DNA from: Selenomonadaceae bacterium
Lineage (GTDB): Bacteria > Bacillota > Negativicutes > Selenomonadales > Selenomonadaceae
Reading direction: 5' to 3'
Assembly (NCBI GenBank): GCA_017484235.1
Contig: JAFUTM010000391.1
Location: 1 to 5,832 of the forward strand
DNA: 5,832 nucleotides
Shown one piece after another: positions 1-5,717 of this stretch. The notes under the pieces were generated by a model, which saw only the letters and a program-made list of their open reading frames with translations, made no database searches and was not told where the DNA came from. The first letter of the stretch is position 1. Each line of letters begins with the position of its first letter. A program made the position numbers and the translations under genes.

Positions 1-625
1 ATTGACCAGTATTCGAGCTGAAATCGCTGAAGCTGAACAGAATTTGGCAAATGTCGATGCCTCTTATCGCAAAGACATTATGACTTCGTTGGTTGAAGCT
101 AAAAAAGAATATTACAGCCTAATGGAATCAATTAAAAAAGCTGAAGAAGATTCAAGACTTGCAACAATCGTTGCGCCAACAAGCGGAAGAGTTTACAATT
201 TGTCAGTTCACACCGTCGGCGGCATTGTAACGGATGCTCAGCCTCTTCTTCAAATTGTGCCGGCTGATGTCGGTCTGCAATTTGAAGTTTATGCTGACAA
301 TAAAGACATTGGCTTTATAAAAATTGGTCAGGAAGCTGAAGTTAAAGTTACTACTTTTAATTTCCAAAAATTCGGCATGGTAACGGCCGAAGTTGAAGAA
401 ATTAGCGCAGATGCTGTGGATAATGCTCAAGATGTTGAAAAGCACGGAAAATTTAAAATGCTTCTTAGACCGGTCAAGAATGACATAAATATTGACGGTG
501 AAGAAGTAAACCTGGCAGTTGGTATGAGTGTCAGTGCTGAAATTAAAATCAAAGAAAAACGCATTGTTGATTTCTTCCTCGATCCATTTAGAAAATATAC
601 GCACGAAGCCTTGAGAGAGCGGTGA
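1..625 (+). CDS. HlyD-family type I secretion membrane fusion protein, C-terminal part (5' end outside window)
   Basis: Periplasmic adaptor that links an inner-membrane ABC exporter to a TolC-like outer-membrane channel. About 207 residues are visible, against roughly 400-480 for full HlyD-type proteins, and the frame is open to the left edge. The TTG at position 2 is therefore most likely an internal Leu codon and not a start; the N-terminal cytoplasmic tail and membrane anchor would lie to the left. Visible order, numbering from that codon: a charged coiled-coil helix (about 1-52, rich in A/E/K); the second half of a lipoyl/barrel-sandwich domain (about 53-90, with APTSGRV and a GGIV turn); a beta-barrel domain (about 91-180); and the C-terminal HlyD family signature (LAVGMSVSAEIKIKEKR then VDFFLDPF, about 181-196). 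The signature fits except for Lys where Gly/Glu is usual. It ends 4 bases before the transporter start, so the two form an operon. Family assignment is secure; the substrate is unknown. Confidence 0.93.
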   Translation, partial: LTSIRAEIAEAEQNLANVDASYRKDIMTSLVEAKKEYYSLMESIKKAEEDSRLATIVAPTSGRVYNLSVHTVGGIVTDAQPLLQIVPADVGLQFEVYADNKDIGFIKIGQEAEVKVTTFNFQKFGMVTAEVEEISADAVDNAQDVEKHGKFKMLLRPVKNDINIDGEEVNLAVGMSVSAEIKIKEKRIVDFFLDPFRKYTHEALRER

Positions 626-629
626 GACG

Positions 630-3008
630 ATGGCTGATAAAATAAATCTCAATAAAGGCGATAATAACGATAACAACTCCAATAACACGAATAATCAAAA
701 TAATAATTCCAATGATAATAATGCCAATGGCGGTAATAATAACTCGGATAATAAAGCCCTTGTTCCAGGCGGCGGCAATAAAGTTGCTAAACCTAACGGT
801 GGCGATAATCAGGGCAAACAGGCACTTGGCAAAATTGATATTGCCAAAATGCTCTCTACTGATGTTAAGAAGCCGGAAGATGGCGGTCGTGTCAATGGCA
901 TTGATACGGGTTTAGCTTGTCTCATTTCGATAGCTAAGTATTATAATATTCCAGCTGAGTATCGTCAACTTGAGCGTGCTTACGTATTTGAAGAAGGCAG
1001 CGTTGATATGACTACTATTGTTCGAGCTGCCCGCGATTTAAAGTTGAAAGCCCGCGCATATACCGGTCTTAGTGAATCGGATTTAAAAGCGCTGGTCTAT
1101 CCTGTGCTGATTCGCATGAAAAGTGGGCGCAGTATTGTCATTACTACTATTCGTAATGATGATATTTACGTTATGGACCCTGTCTTTTCACAGGAGCCGG
1201 TTAAAGCTGACCGATATAAATTATTAAATGATTGGTCAGGCGAAGCAGTTCTCTTTACAAGACGATATGAACTGGACAAAAAATTATCCAAATTCGGATT
1301 TCGTTGGTTCATACCGGTTATATCAAAATATGCACCTCATCTGAGAAACGTCCTCTGGGTTTCGTTGATTCTACAATTGCTTGGCTTAGCGTCTCCATTC
1401 TTTGTACAAAATATCATTGATAAAGTTCTGGTGCACCGCGCATCGGAAGCATTAGATATTTTAGTAATGGGTATGATTGTCTGTACGCTATTCCAAAACT
1501 GGATAATGGCATTGCGTGCTTATCTATTTTCCAATATTGCAAGTAAAATGGACGTAACGCTATCGTCACGACTATTTAAGAATATTACAGCCTTACCGGT
1601 TAAATACTTCCAAAAGTGGCAGGTCGGCGATGTCGTTTCGCGTGTCGGTGAGCTTGAAACATTGCGGTCATTTTTGACAGGCTCTAGTTTGACAATTATT
1701 TTGGATATAGTATTTGCGTTGGTTTACTTTGGCGTTATGTTTATGTATAGCCGAGTACTCTGCGTTATCGTTCTGGTAATGCTGCCGACTTTTGTAATCT
1801 TAAACTTAATTGTCGCGCCGATTTTTAAGCGAATGATTAACGATAGATTCTTAATCGCCAGTGAAAATCGATCCTTTTTAATTGAGACGATTACCGGAAT
1901 CCATACAGTTAAAGCTTCTAGCGTTGAGTCAAACTTTATACGCAGATATGAGGAAATGCTTGCCCGTTTAGTTAAGGCGTCACTCGATGTTATCAATCTT
2001 GCCAACGTTGCGAATACGATTGCGACTTTCCTGTACAGTATGTTCAATCTGCTGATTCTGTGGATTGGTGCTTATTATGTTATGGAAAATGAAATTACCG
2101 TTGGTGAGTTGATTGCGTTCCAGATGATTGCTGGTCAGTTGATTGCGCCGGTTATGCGCTTAATCAATCAATGGCAATATTTCCAGCAGGTGCGCGTATC
2201 TATGGAACGTCTTGGCGATATTATGGACGAAGACACGGAACCTGCGTTCAATCCTTCACGTACAACGCTGCCGAGTCTGCGCGGTGATATTGCGCTTGAA
2301 AAGCTGGTATTCAGTTATTCTGTAGAAGGCGGCAAAGTGCTTGACAATATCAATGTGAGGATACCTGCGGGCATGAAAGTCGGTATTGTCGGTCGCTCCG
2401 GTTCTGGTAAATCTACGTTGACTAAATTAATCCAGCGTCTTTTCTTGCCGGACTCTGGCAGAATTTTAATTGACGGTGTTGATATTGCACAGGTTGAGCC
2501 GGCGTGGCTTAGACGACAGATTGGCGTTGTGCTTCAGGATAGTATGTTGTTTTCCGGCACAATTGAAGAAAATATTCGCATTGCCTGTCCAAATGCAACG
2601 CACGACGATGTAGTCAGAGCAGCTAAACTTGCTGGTGCTGATGAATTTATTTCTCAATTTCCACATGGCTATGAAACTTTCGTCGGTGAGCGTGGTGGTT
2701 TATTAAGTGGTGGTCAGCGTCAAAGAATTGCAATTGCAAGGGCTCTAATTTCCGATCCAAGAATTTTAATTTTTGATGAAGCAACTTCTGCGTTGGATTA
2801 TGAATCTGAGAATATAATTATGAGTAATATTGAACCGATTGCAAAAGGCCGCACAATGCTGATGATTGCACACAGATTGAGTACAGTCCACGATTGCGAT
2901 GCGATTGTCGTAATTGAGAAAGGTCGAATTATTGAAGCTGGTAGTCACGATGAATTGTTAAAACGCAATGGCGCTTATGCTAAATTGTATCAAGCTCAAA
3001 TGGCATAA
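630..3008 (+). CDS. HlyB-type type I secretion ABC transporter with degenerate C39-like domain and Asn-rich N-terminal tail
   Basis: Inner-membrane ATPase/permease of a type I secretion system, exporting an unfolded protein from cytoplasm to exterior together with the upstream HlyD. Order in 792 residues: Asn/Gly/Asp-rich low-complexity tail (about 6-65); C39 peptidase-like domain (about 84-211); about six membrane segments (near 241-260, 275-295, 352-372, 374-397, 463-482, 490-510); ATPase domain (about 550-790). ATPase motifs are intact: Walker A GRSGSGKST (588-596), Q-loop Gln636, LSGGQ (692-696), Walker B ILIFDE (712-717, catalytic Glu717), D-loop SALD, H-loop His748. The peptidase domain looks inactive: the catalytic Cys position is Thr93 (IDTG where DCG is usual) and the His position is Ser168 (GRSIV where GRHF/GHF is usual); Asp183 remains. 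This matches HlyB/LapB-type transporters, which bind RTX-like substrates without cleaving a leader. The ATG at 630 follows the hlyD stop by 4 bases with a close GGTGAG; the next internal ATG (849) has no Shine-Dalgarno. Without the tail, the length matches HlyB (about 707). Confidence 0.95.
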   Translation: MADKINLNKGDNNDNNSNNTNNQNNNSNDNNANGGNNNSDNKALVPGGGNKVAKPNGGDNQGKQALGKIDIAKMLSTDVKKPEDGGRVNGIDTGLACLISIAKYYNIPAEYRQLERAYVFEEGSVDMTTIVRAARDLKLKARAYTGLSESDLKALVYPVLIRMKSGRSIVITTIRNDDIYVMDPVFSQEPVKADRYKLLNDWSGEAVLFTRRYELDKKLSKFGFRWFIPVISKYAPHLRNVLWVSLILQLLGLASPFFVQNIIDKVLVHRASEALDILVMGMIVCTLFQNWIMALRAYLFSNIASKMDVTLSSRLFKNITALPVKYFQKWQVGDVVSRVGELETLRSFLTGSSLTIILDIVFALVYFGVMFMYSRVLCVIVLVMLPTFVILNLIVAPIFKRMINDRFLIASENRSFLIETITGIHTVKASSVESNFIRRYEEMLARLVKASLDVINLANVANTIATFLYSMFNLLILWIGAYYVMENEITVGELIAFQMIAGQLIAPVMRLINQWQYFQQVRVSMERLGDIMDEDTEPAFNPSRTTLPSLRGDIALEKLVFSYSVEGGKVLDNINVRIPAGMKVGIVGRSGSGKSTLTKLIQRLFLPDSGRILIDGVDIAQVEPAWLRRQIGVVLQDSMLFSGTIEENIRIACPNATHDDVVRAAKLAGADEFISQFPHGYETFVGERGGLLSGGQRQRIAIARALISDPRILIFDEATSALDYESENIIMSNIEPIAKGRTMLMIAHRLSTVHDCDAIVVIEKGRIIEAGSHDELLKRNGAYAKLYQAQMA

Positions 3009-3098
3009 ATAAACAATGACTAATTAGGAATTAGGAATTAGGAATTATGAATTAGGAATTAGGAATGAGAAATTAGAAATGAACAATGAAGAATATAC
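3008..3098. repeat. Heptanucleotide tandem array, consensus AATTAGG, period 7
   Basis: The core is AATTAGG three times (3022-3042), AATTATG once (3043-3049) and AATTAGG twice (3050-3063). Degenerate units follow in perfect phase: AATGAGA, AATTAGA, AATGAAC, AATGAAG and AATATAC (3064-3098). Two more in-phase AAT-start units precede the core: AATAAAC (3008-3014, beginning with the last base of the transporter stop codon) and AATGACT (3015-3021). That makes 13 consecutive heptamers starting with AAT. The centre is homogeneous and the edges have decayed, as expected of an array expanding by slippage from the middle. It is not translated: every frame soon meets a stop. Function is unknown. Short heptanucleotide repeats of this general kind are known in cyanobacteria and some other bacteria. 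Confidence 0.9.
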
Positions 3099-3100
3099 AG

Positions 3101-3119
3101 CTTGAACTTCAGGTTCGAT
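3101..3119. repeat. Short inverted repeat upstream of the glycosyltransferase gene
   Basis: TTGAAC (3102-3107) and GTTCGA (3113-3118) flank a 5-base TTCAG loop. They form a 6-bp stem with one G-T wobble. It lies just after the heptad array and about 50 bases before the TTG start. It overlaps a weak -35-like TTGAAC, so it could be an operator half-site pair or a small mRNA hairpin. No T-run follows, so it is not a terminator. Short enough to be chance. Confidence 0.3.
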
Positions 3120-3151
3120 TCTATTTTATGTATTATTAATTGATATTTTTG

Positions 3152-3163
3152 AGGAAAGGTGAT
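3152..3163 (+). promoter_or_regulatory. Ribosome binding site that fixes a TTG start
   Basis: AGGAAAGGTGAT closely matches the complement of the 16S 3' end (AAGGAGGTGAT). It lies 4-5 bases before a TTG at 3168. No ATG or GTG in frame sits at a better distance. The encoded N-terminus (MNIFILHPSFPAQY) is the typical first beta strand of this glycosyltransferase family, so the TTG start is well supported. Confidence 0.8.
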
Positions 3164-3167
3164 TTAA

Positions 3168-4403
3168 TTGAATATATTTATATTACACCCGTCATTTCCG
3201 GCGCAGTATTTGAACATCGCGCCGTATCTTGCAAATAATCCAGATAATAAAGTATTCTTTTTATCAAAAGAAAATTCCATTAAAACCAATTTACGAGGCG
3301 TAACGCTCGCATTATATAAGCAGCCAGATGAAAAAGCTAACGAGTGGGCTAAAACCTGTGGACCACTTCGTCCGGCGGCTGAGGCCGTTTTGGAAGGCCA
3401 GGCGGTTATTCGTGCAATGGAATGGATGGCAAAAGAAAAGAATATTAAACCAGATGTTATCATTGCACATACGGGCTGGGGTTCTACTCTTTACTGCAAA
3501 GATGTTTATCCAGATGTGCCGATTATGGGTTATTTTGAATGGTACTATCGTGCTAAGGACAGCGACAGCTTCTGGTGGCCGGACGAAATTCCTCAAATGC
3601 CGAACAAAATCTCAATCCGTACGAGAAATGCTCATCATTTGATAAACCTTGAACTTTGTGATGTTGGCGTCACTCCTACACAGTGGCAATTTTCACAGAT
3701 GCCAGAGGCATATAAACCAAAAATTAAAATTATTCACGAAGGCATCGATACTAATTTTTGTGCTCCTGCACCTGACGGCAAGCGTCCAGGTTTAGTTTTA
3801 GATGATATTAATTTAAATCTGCCGGAAGGCACTGAAATTATTACTTATGTTGCACGTGGTTTTGAAATGTATCGCGGTTTCCCATATTTTATGGACGCAA
3901 TTCGTCTTGTCTTAAAGCGTCGTCCTAATACACACGTCATTCTCGTTGGCAAAGACAGAATTTGTTATGGTGCTCAGTTGAAAGATACATCTTATCAAAA
4001 AATTGAAGAAGAAAAGGGCGACTACGATACAAATCGCGTTCACTTTGTTGGTCTCAGAAATCGCGGCGATTATAGAAAAATTCTACAGGCGTCAAGCTGC
4101 CACGTCTATCTGACTCGTCCATTCGTTTTGTCGTGGTCATTCTTGGAAGCAATGAGTTTTGGTTGTGCAATCGTCGGTTCAAAGACTCCTCCAGTCGAAG
4201 AAGTTATGGAAGACAATGTAAATGGTCTGCTTGCTGAATTTAGATCGCCTTATCATATTGCACGCCGCATTGAAGAAATTTTGGACGACAGAGAACTTGC
4301 TGCGCGTCTCGGCAAAAAAGCTCGCGAAACAATTTTAGATCGTTTTGAATTAAATCACTGTATGCGTCAACAGGAAGACTTGATGTATAGTCTGGTCAGA
4401 TAA
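3168..4403 (+). CDS. GT-B glycosyltransferase, GT4-like (Glyco_trans_4_3 N-terminal plus Glycos_transf_1 C-terminal domain)
   Basis: Probably transfers a sugar from a nucleotide-sugar donor to a lipid, polysaccharide or protein acceptor at the cytoplasmic face of the membrane; donor and acceptor cannot be read from sequence. The 411 residues form two Rossmann-like domains. The N-terminal half (1-about 195) starts with MNIFILHPSFPAQY and contains AHTGWG (100-105) and GYFEWYY (121-127), features I associate with the Glyco_trans_4_3 family. The C-terminal half (about 205-400) has the donor-site region: IHEGIDTNF (189-197), VARGFEMYRGFPYF (228-241), HVYLTRPFVLSWSFLEAM (312-329) and GSKTPPVEEV (337-346). 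The first Glu of the usual E-x7-E motif is Phe319; Glu327 is kept, as I recall for this subgroup. There is no signal peptide or membrane span. It starts with TTG, supported by a strong Shine-Dalgarno. A strong terminator follows. The nearby secretion operon and galU suggest a surface-glycan role, which is inference. Confidence 0.88.
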   Translation: MNIFILHPSFPAQYLNIAPYLANNPDNKVFFLSKENSIKTNLRGVTLALYKQPDEKANEWAKTCGPLRPAAEAVLEGQAVIRAMEWMAKEKNIKPDVIIAHTGWGSTLYCKDVYPDVPIMGYFEWYYRAKDSDSFWWPDEIPQMPNKISIRTRNAHHLINLELCDVGVTPTQWQFSQMPEAYKPKIKIIHEGIDTNFCAPAPDGKRPGLVLDDINLNLPEGTEIITYVARGFEMYRGFPYFMDAIRLVLKRRPNTHVILVGKDRICYGAQLKDTSYQKIEEEKGDYDTNRVHFVGLRNRGDYRKILQASSCHVYLTRPFVLSWSFLEAMSFGCAIVGSKTPPVEEVMEDNVNGLLAEFRSPYHIARRIEEILDDRELAARLGKKARETILDRFELNHCMRQQEDLMYSLVR

Positions 4404-4420
4404 TAACATTAATGAGTCGT

Positions 4421-4474
4421 GAAAAAACTTTTAATCTATGTATCCAACGTTTGATTAAAGGTTTTTTCTTTTTT
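4421..4474 (+). terminator. Rho-independent terminator of the glycosyltransferase transcript
   Basis: The left arm GAAAAAACTTTTAATC (4421-4436) pairs with the right arm GATTAAAGGTTTTTTC (4453-4468) over 16 positions with a single G-T wobble. The loop is 16 bases, and a T-run (4469-4474) follows at once. The stem is AT-rich but long. It starts 17 bases after the stop codon and separates this transcript from galU. Confidence 0.85.
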
Positions 4475-4486
4475 ATTATAAATATC

Positions 4487-4520
4487 TTGACGTTTACGTG
4501 AGTTTATCATATGCTATATT
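4487..4520 (+). promoter_or_regulatory. Candidate sigma70-type promoter of galU
   Basis: TTGACG (4487-4492, 5 of 6 to TTGACA) is followed after 17 bases by TATGCT (4510-4515, 4 of 6). An overlapping alternative is TTTACG (4493-4498), 16 bases, then TATATT (4515-4520, 5 of 6). A further GATAAT lies at 4523-4528. The location is right, between the upstream terminator and the galU Shine-Dalgarno, but which boxes are used cannot be decided from sequence. An imperfect ACGT-TT-ACGT inverted repeat (4488-4501) overlaps the -35. Confidence 0.55.
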
Positions 4521-4536
4521 GTGATAATGTAAAAGT

Positions 4537-4541
4537 GGAGG
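4537..4541 (+). promoter_or_regulatory. galU ribosome binding site (decides between two ATGs)
   Basis: GGAGG lies 3 bases before an ATG at 4545 and 9 bases before an in-frame ATG at 4551. The longer spacing is the workable one, and the shorter protein begins MKKIRKAVIPAAG, the usual GalU N-terminus. The 4551 start is therefore preferred. Confidence 0.75.
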
Positions 4542-4550
4542 TCGATGTTT

Positions 4551-5435
4551 ATGAAAAAAATTCGTAAGGCTGTAATTCCGGCGGCAGGTTATGGAACGAG
4601 ATTTTTGCCTGCGACTAAAGCTACTCCAAAAGAGATGCTGCCTATCGTTGATAAGCCTACAATTCAATTTATCGTGGAAGAAGCACTTGAAAGCGGCATA
4701 GAAGAAATCTTAATCATCAGTGGACACGCCAAACGCGCCATTGAAGATCATTTTGATTCAGCACCTACCCTTGAAGCTGAACTTGAAAAAAAGGGCAAAA
4801 CTGATCTGCTTGCAATCGTTAAAGAGACGGCTGATATACGTGTACATTATATTCGTCAACGTTATATGCGTGGTTTAGGCGATGCAATCTATTGTGCCAA
4901 GCCTTTTATGGGTGATGAACCGTTCGCCGTCCTTCTCGGTGATGATGTAGTTTATTCGCCAGGCAATCCGGCACTTAAACAGTTGATGGACGTTTATAAT
5001 GCAACCGGAGCATCAGTTCTCGGTTGTCAGATCGTGCCGCTGGAACAGATTTCTGCGTATGGTGCAGTTGACGGCGAGGAAGTAGATATTCCGAACTTTG
5101 GCAAAATAGTTCGTGCTAAAAGTATGATTGAAAAGCCAAGTCCTGAAGAGGCACCGAGCCAGCTTGCAGTATTAGGTCGATATGTAATTAAGCCGGAGAT
5201 TTTTGAGATATTGGAACATACCGCACCAGGCAAAGGCGGCGAAATCCAGTTGACCGATGCACTCAATACACTTGCTCATCAAGATACTGTTTATGCCTGC
5301 AACTTCAAAGGCCAGCGTTATGATTTAGGCGACAAGCTCGGATTTTTAAAAGCAACGGTTGAATTTGCGCTGCGGCGTAATGACCTGCGTGACGATTTTG
5401 CAAATTATTTGAAAAAGATAGTTTCTGAAATATAA
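4551..5435 (+). CDS. galU: UTP-glucose-1-phosphate uridylyltransferase (UDP-glucose pyrophosphorylase)
   Basis: Cytoplasmic enzyme making UDP-glucose and pyrophosphate from UTP and glucose-1-phosphate; UDP-glucose feeds envelope polysaccharide, glycolipid and galactose metabolism. The 294 residues match the usual bacterial GalU length (about 290-300). Motifs in order: nucleotide-binding signature GYGTRFLPATKATPKEMLPI (13-32); RQRYMRGLGDAI (102-113), in the place of RQxxxxGLGHAV in enteric enzymes; LGDD (129-132), with acidic residues expected to bind metal and nucleotide; IEKP (193-196); GRYV (209-212); GGEIQLTDA (229-237), contacting the sugar phosphate; and YDLGDKLGFLKA (257-268). All key positions I know of are present. 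It stands alone between two terminators with its own promoter region, so it is probably monocistronic. An ATG at 4545 would add two residues but is too close to the Shine-Dalgarno. Related RfbA/GlgC-type nucleotidyltransferases lack this combination, so the galU call is strong. Confidence 0.96.
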   Translation: MKKIRKAVIPAAGYGTRFLPATKATPKEMLPIVDKPTIQFIVEEALESGIEEILIISGHAKRAIEDHFDSAPTLEAELEKKGKTDLLAIVKETADIRVHYIRQRYMRGLGDAIYCAKPFMGDEPFAVLLGDDVVYSPGNPALKQLMDVYNATGASVLGCQIVPLEQISAYGAVDGEEVDIPNFGKIVRAKSMIEKPSPEEAPSQLAVLGRYVIKPEIFEILEHTAPGKGGEIQLTDALNTLAHQDTVYACNFKGQRYDLGDKLGFLKATVEFALRRNDLRDDFANYLKKIVSEI

Positions 5436-5454
5436 TTAAGCAGCCGAATCAATA

Positions 5455-5491
5455 AAGCAGTTTAGACATATTAGTCAAGCTGCTTTTTTTT
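5455..5491 (+). terminator. Rho-independent terminator of galU
   Basis: AAGCAGTTTAGAC (5455-5467) pairs with GTCAAGCTGCTT (5474-5485) through one G-T wobble and one bulged A, around an ATATTA loop. A T-run follows (5484-5491). It begins 20 bases after the galU stop. A second copy of the left arm, AAGCAGC (5438-5444), can also pair with GCTGCTT (5479-5485), so two alternative stems are possible. Confidence 0.85.
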
Positions 5492-5531
5492 ATTATTCTG
5501 CGTCGAAAGAAATGTAATACACCGTTTTTTC

Positions 5532-5560
5532 TTGCACTACCGTTATCAATGTGTTACAAT
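5532..5560 (+). promoter_or_regulatory. Candidate extended -10 promoter downstream of galU
   Basis: TTGCAC (5532-5537, weak -35) is followed after 17 bases by TACAAT (5555-5560, 5 of 6). A TG one base upstream of the -10 gives an extended -10 (TGTTACAAT). It points right, into a region with no visible gene, so it would serve a gene beyond the window or a non-coding transcript. In AT-rich DNA such matches arise by chance. Confidence 0.4.
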
Positions 5561-5600
5561 AACTTTTATTGAAGTCCTTCTAAAATCGAAGTAAAATTTA

Positions 5601-5630
5601 TTTTGTGTTGTTTTGTGTTGTTTTGTTTTG
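5601..5630. repeat. Ten-base tandem repeat TTTTGTGTTG
   Basis: There are two perfect copies (5601-5610, 5611-5620) and a third with one change, TTTTGTTTTG (5621-5630). The run is non-coding and lies 40 bases after the candidate promoter. It looks like a simple slippage-prone repeat; function is unknown. Confidence 0.75.
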
Positions 5631-5691
5631 TTTAGTGATTGTGCTAACTCTTTTGTATTTGTGACTAAGTTACATTTTTTTTAATTACAGT

Positions 5692-5717
5692 CTTCTTTCT
5701 TTAAACAAAGAAAGAAG
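5692..5717. repeat. Perfect 11-bp inverted repeat with AAAC loop
   Basis: CTTCTTTCTTT (5692-5702) and AAAGAAAGAAG (5707-5717) are exact reverse complements around AAAC. One arm is pure pyrimidine and the other pure purine. No T-run follows on either strand, so it does not look like a standard intrinsic terminator. It could be a hairpin in a transcript or the edge of a dispersed repeat. Confidence 0.7.

Larger units (their letters stand above)
3009..3167. other. Non-coding gap between secretion operon and glycosyltransferase
   Basis: These 159 bases hold the heptad array, a small inverted repeat and the Shine-Dalgarno of the next gene. No convincing rho-independent terminator follows the transporter: there is no GC-containing stem followed by a T-run. 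Read-through into the glycosyltransferase therefore remains possible. No clear sigma70 promoter is present. The best partial boxes are TTGAAC (3102-3107) and TATTAT (3131-3136), but their spacing (23 bases) is too wide to call a promoter. Confidence 0.6.

Noticed and set aside
2..4. TTG considered as the real start of the HlyD gene
   Set aside because: No Shine-Dalgarno can be seen, and a start here would remove the membrane anchor and half of the lipoyl and hairpin domains; truncation by the window edge is far more likely.
203..688. Long open frame of 161 codons on the - strand over hlyD
   Set aside because: It lies antisense to a well-supported HlyD coding region, has no Shine-Dalgarno and resembles no known family; it is a by-product of codon use on the + strand.
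630..3008. Bacteriocin (double-glycine leader peptidase) exporter
   Set aside because: The peptidase Cys and His are replaced and the membrane and ATPase parts are closest to HlyB-type transporters; no small leader-peptide gene is present.
3015..3098. Repeat array considered as a CRISPR
   Set aside because: The repeat unit is 7 bases with no spacers; it is a simple tandem repeat.
3079..3105. Nine-codon frame (MNNEEYTA) that could be a leader peptide before the glycosyltransferase
   Set aside because: It arises from the degenerate end of the heptad array, has only a weak Shine-Dalgarno, and no attenuator structure follows.
3112..3122. GGTTCGATTCT resembles a tRNA T-loop
   Set aside because: The flanking bases do not form a T-stem and no anticodon, D-arm or acceptor stem is present, so this is not a tRNA or tRNA remnant.
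5692..5717. Hairpin considered as a bidirectional terminator
   Set aside because: The stem is perfect but is not followed by a T-run on either strand, and contains few G-C pairs.
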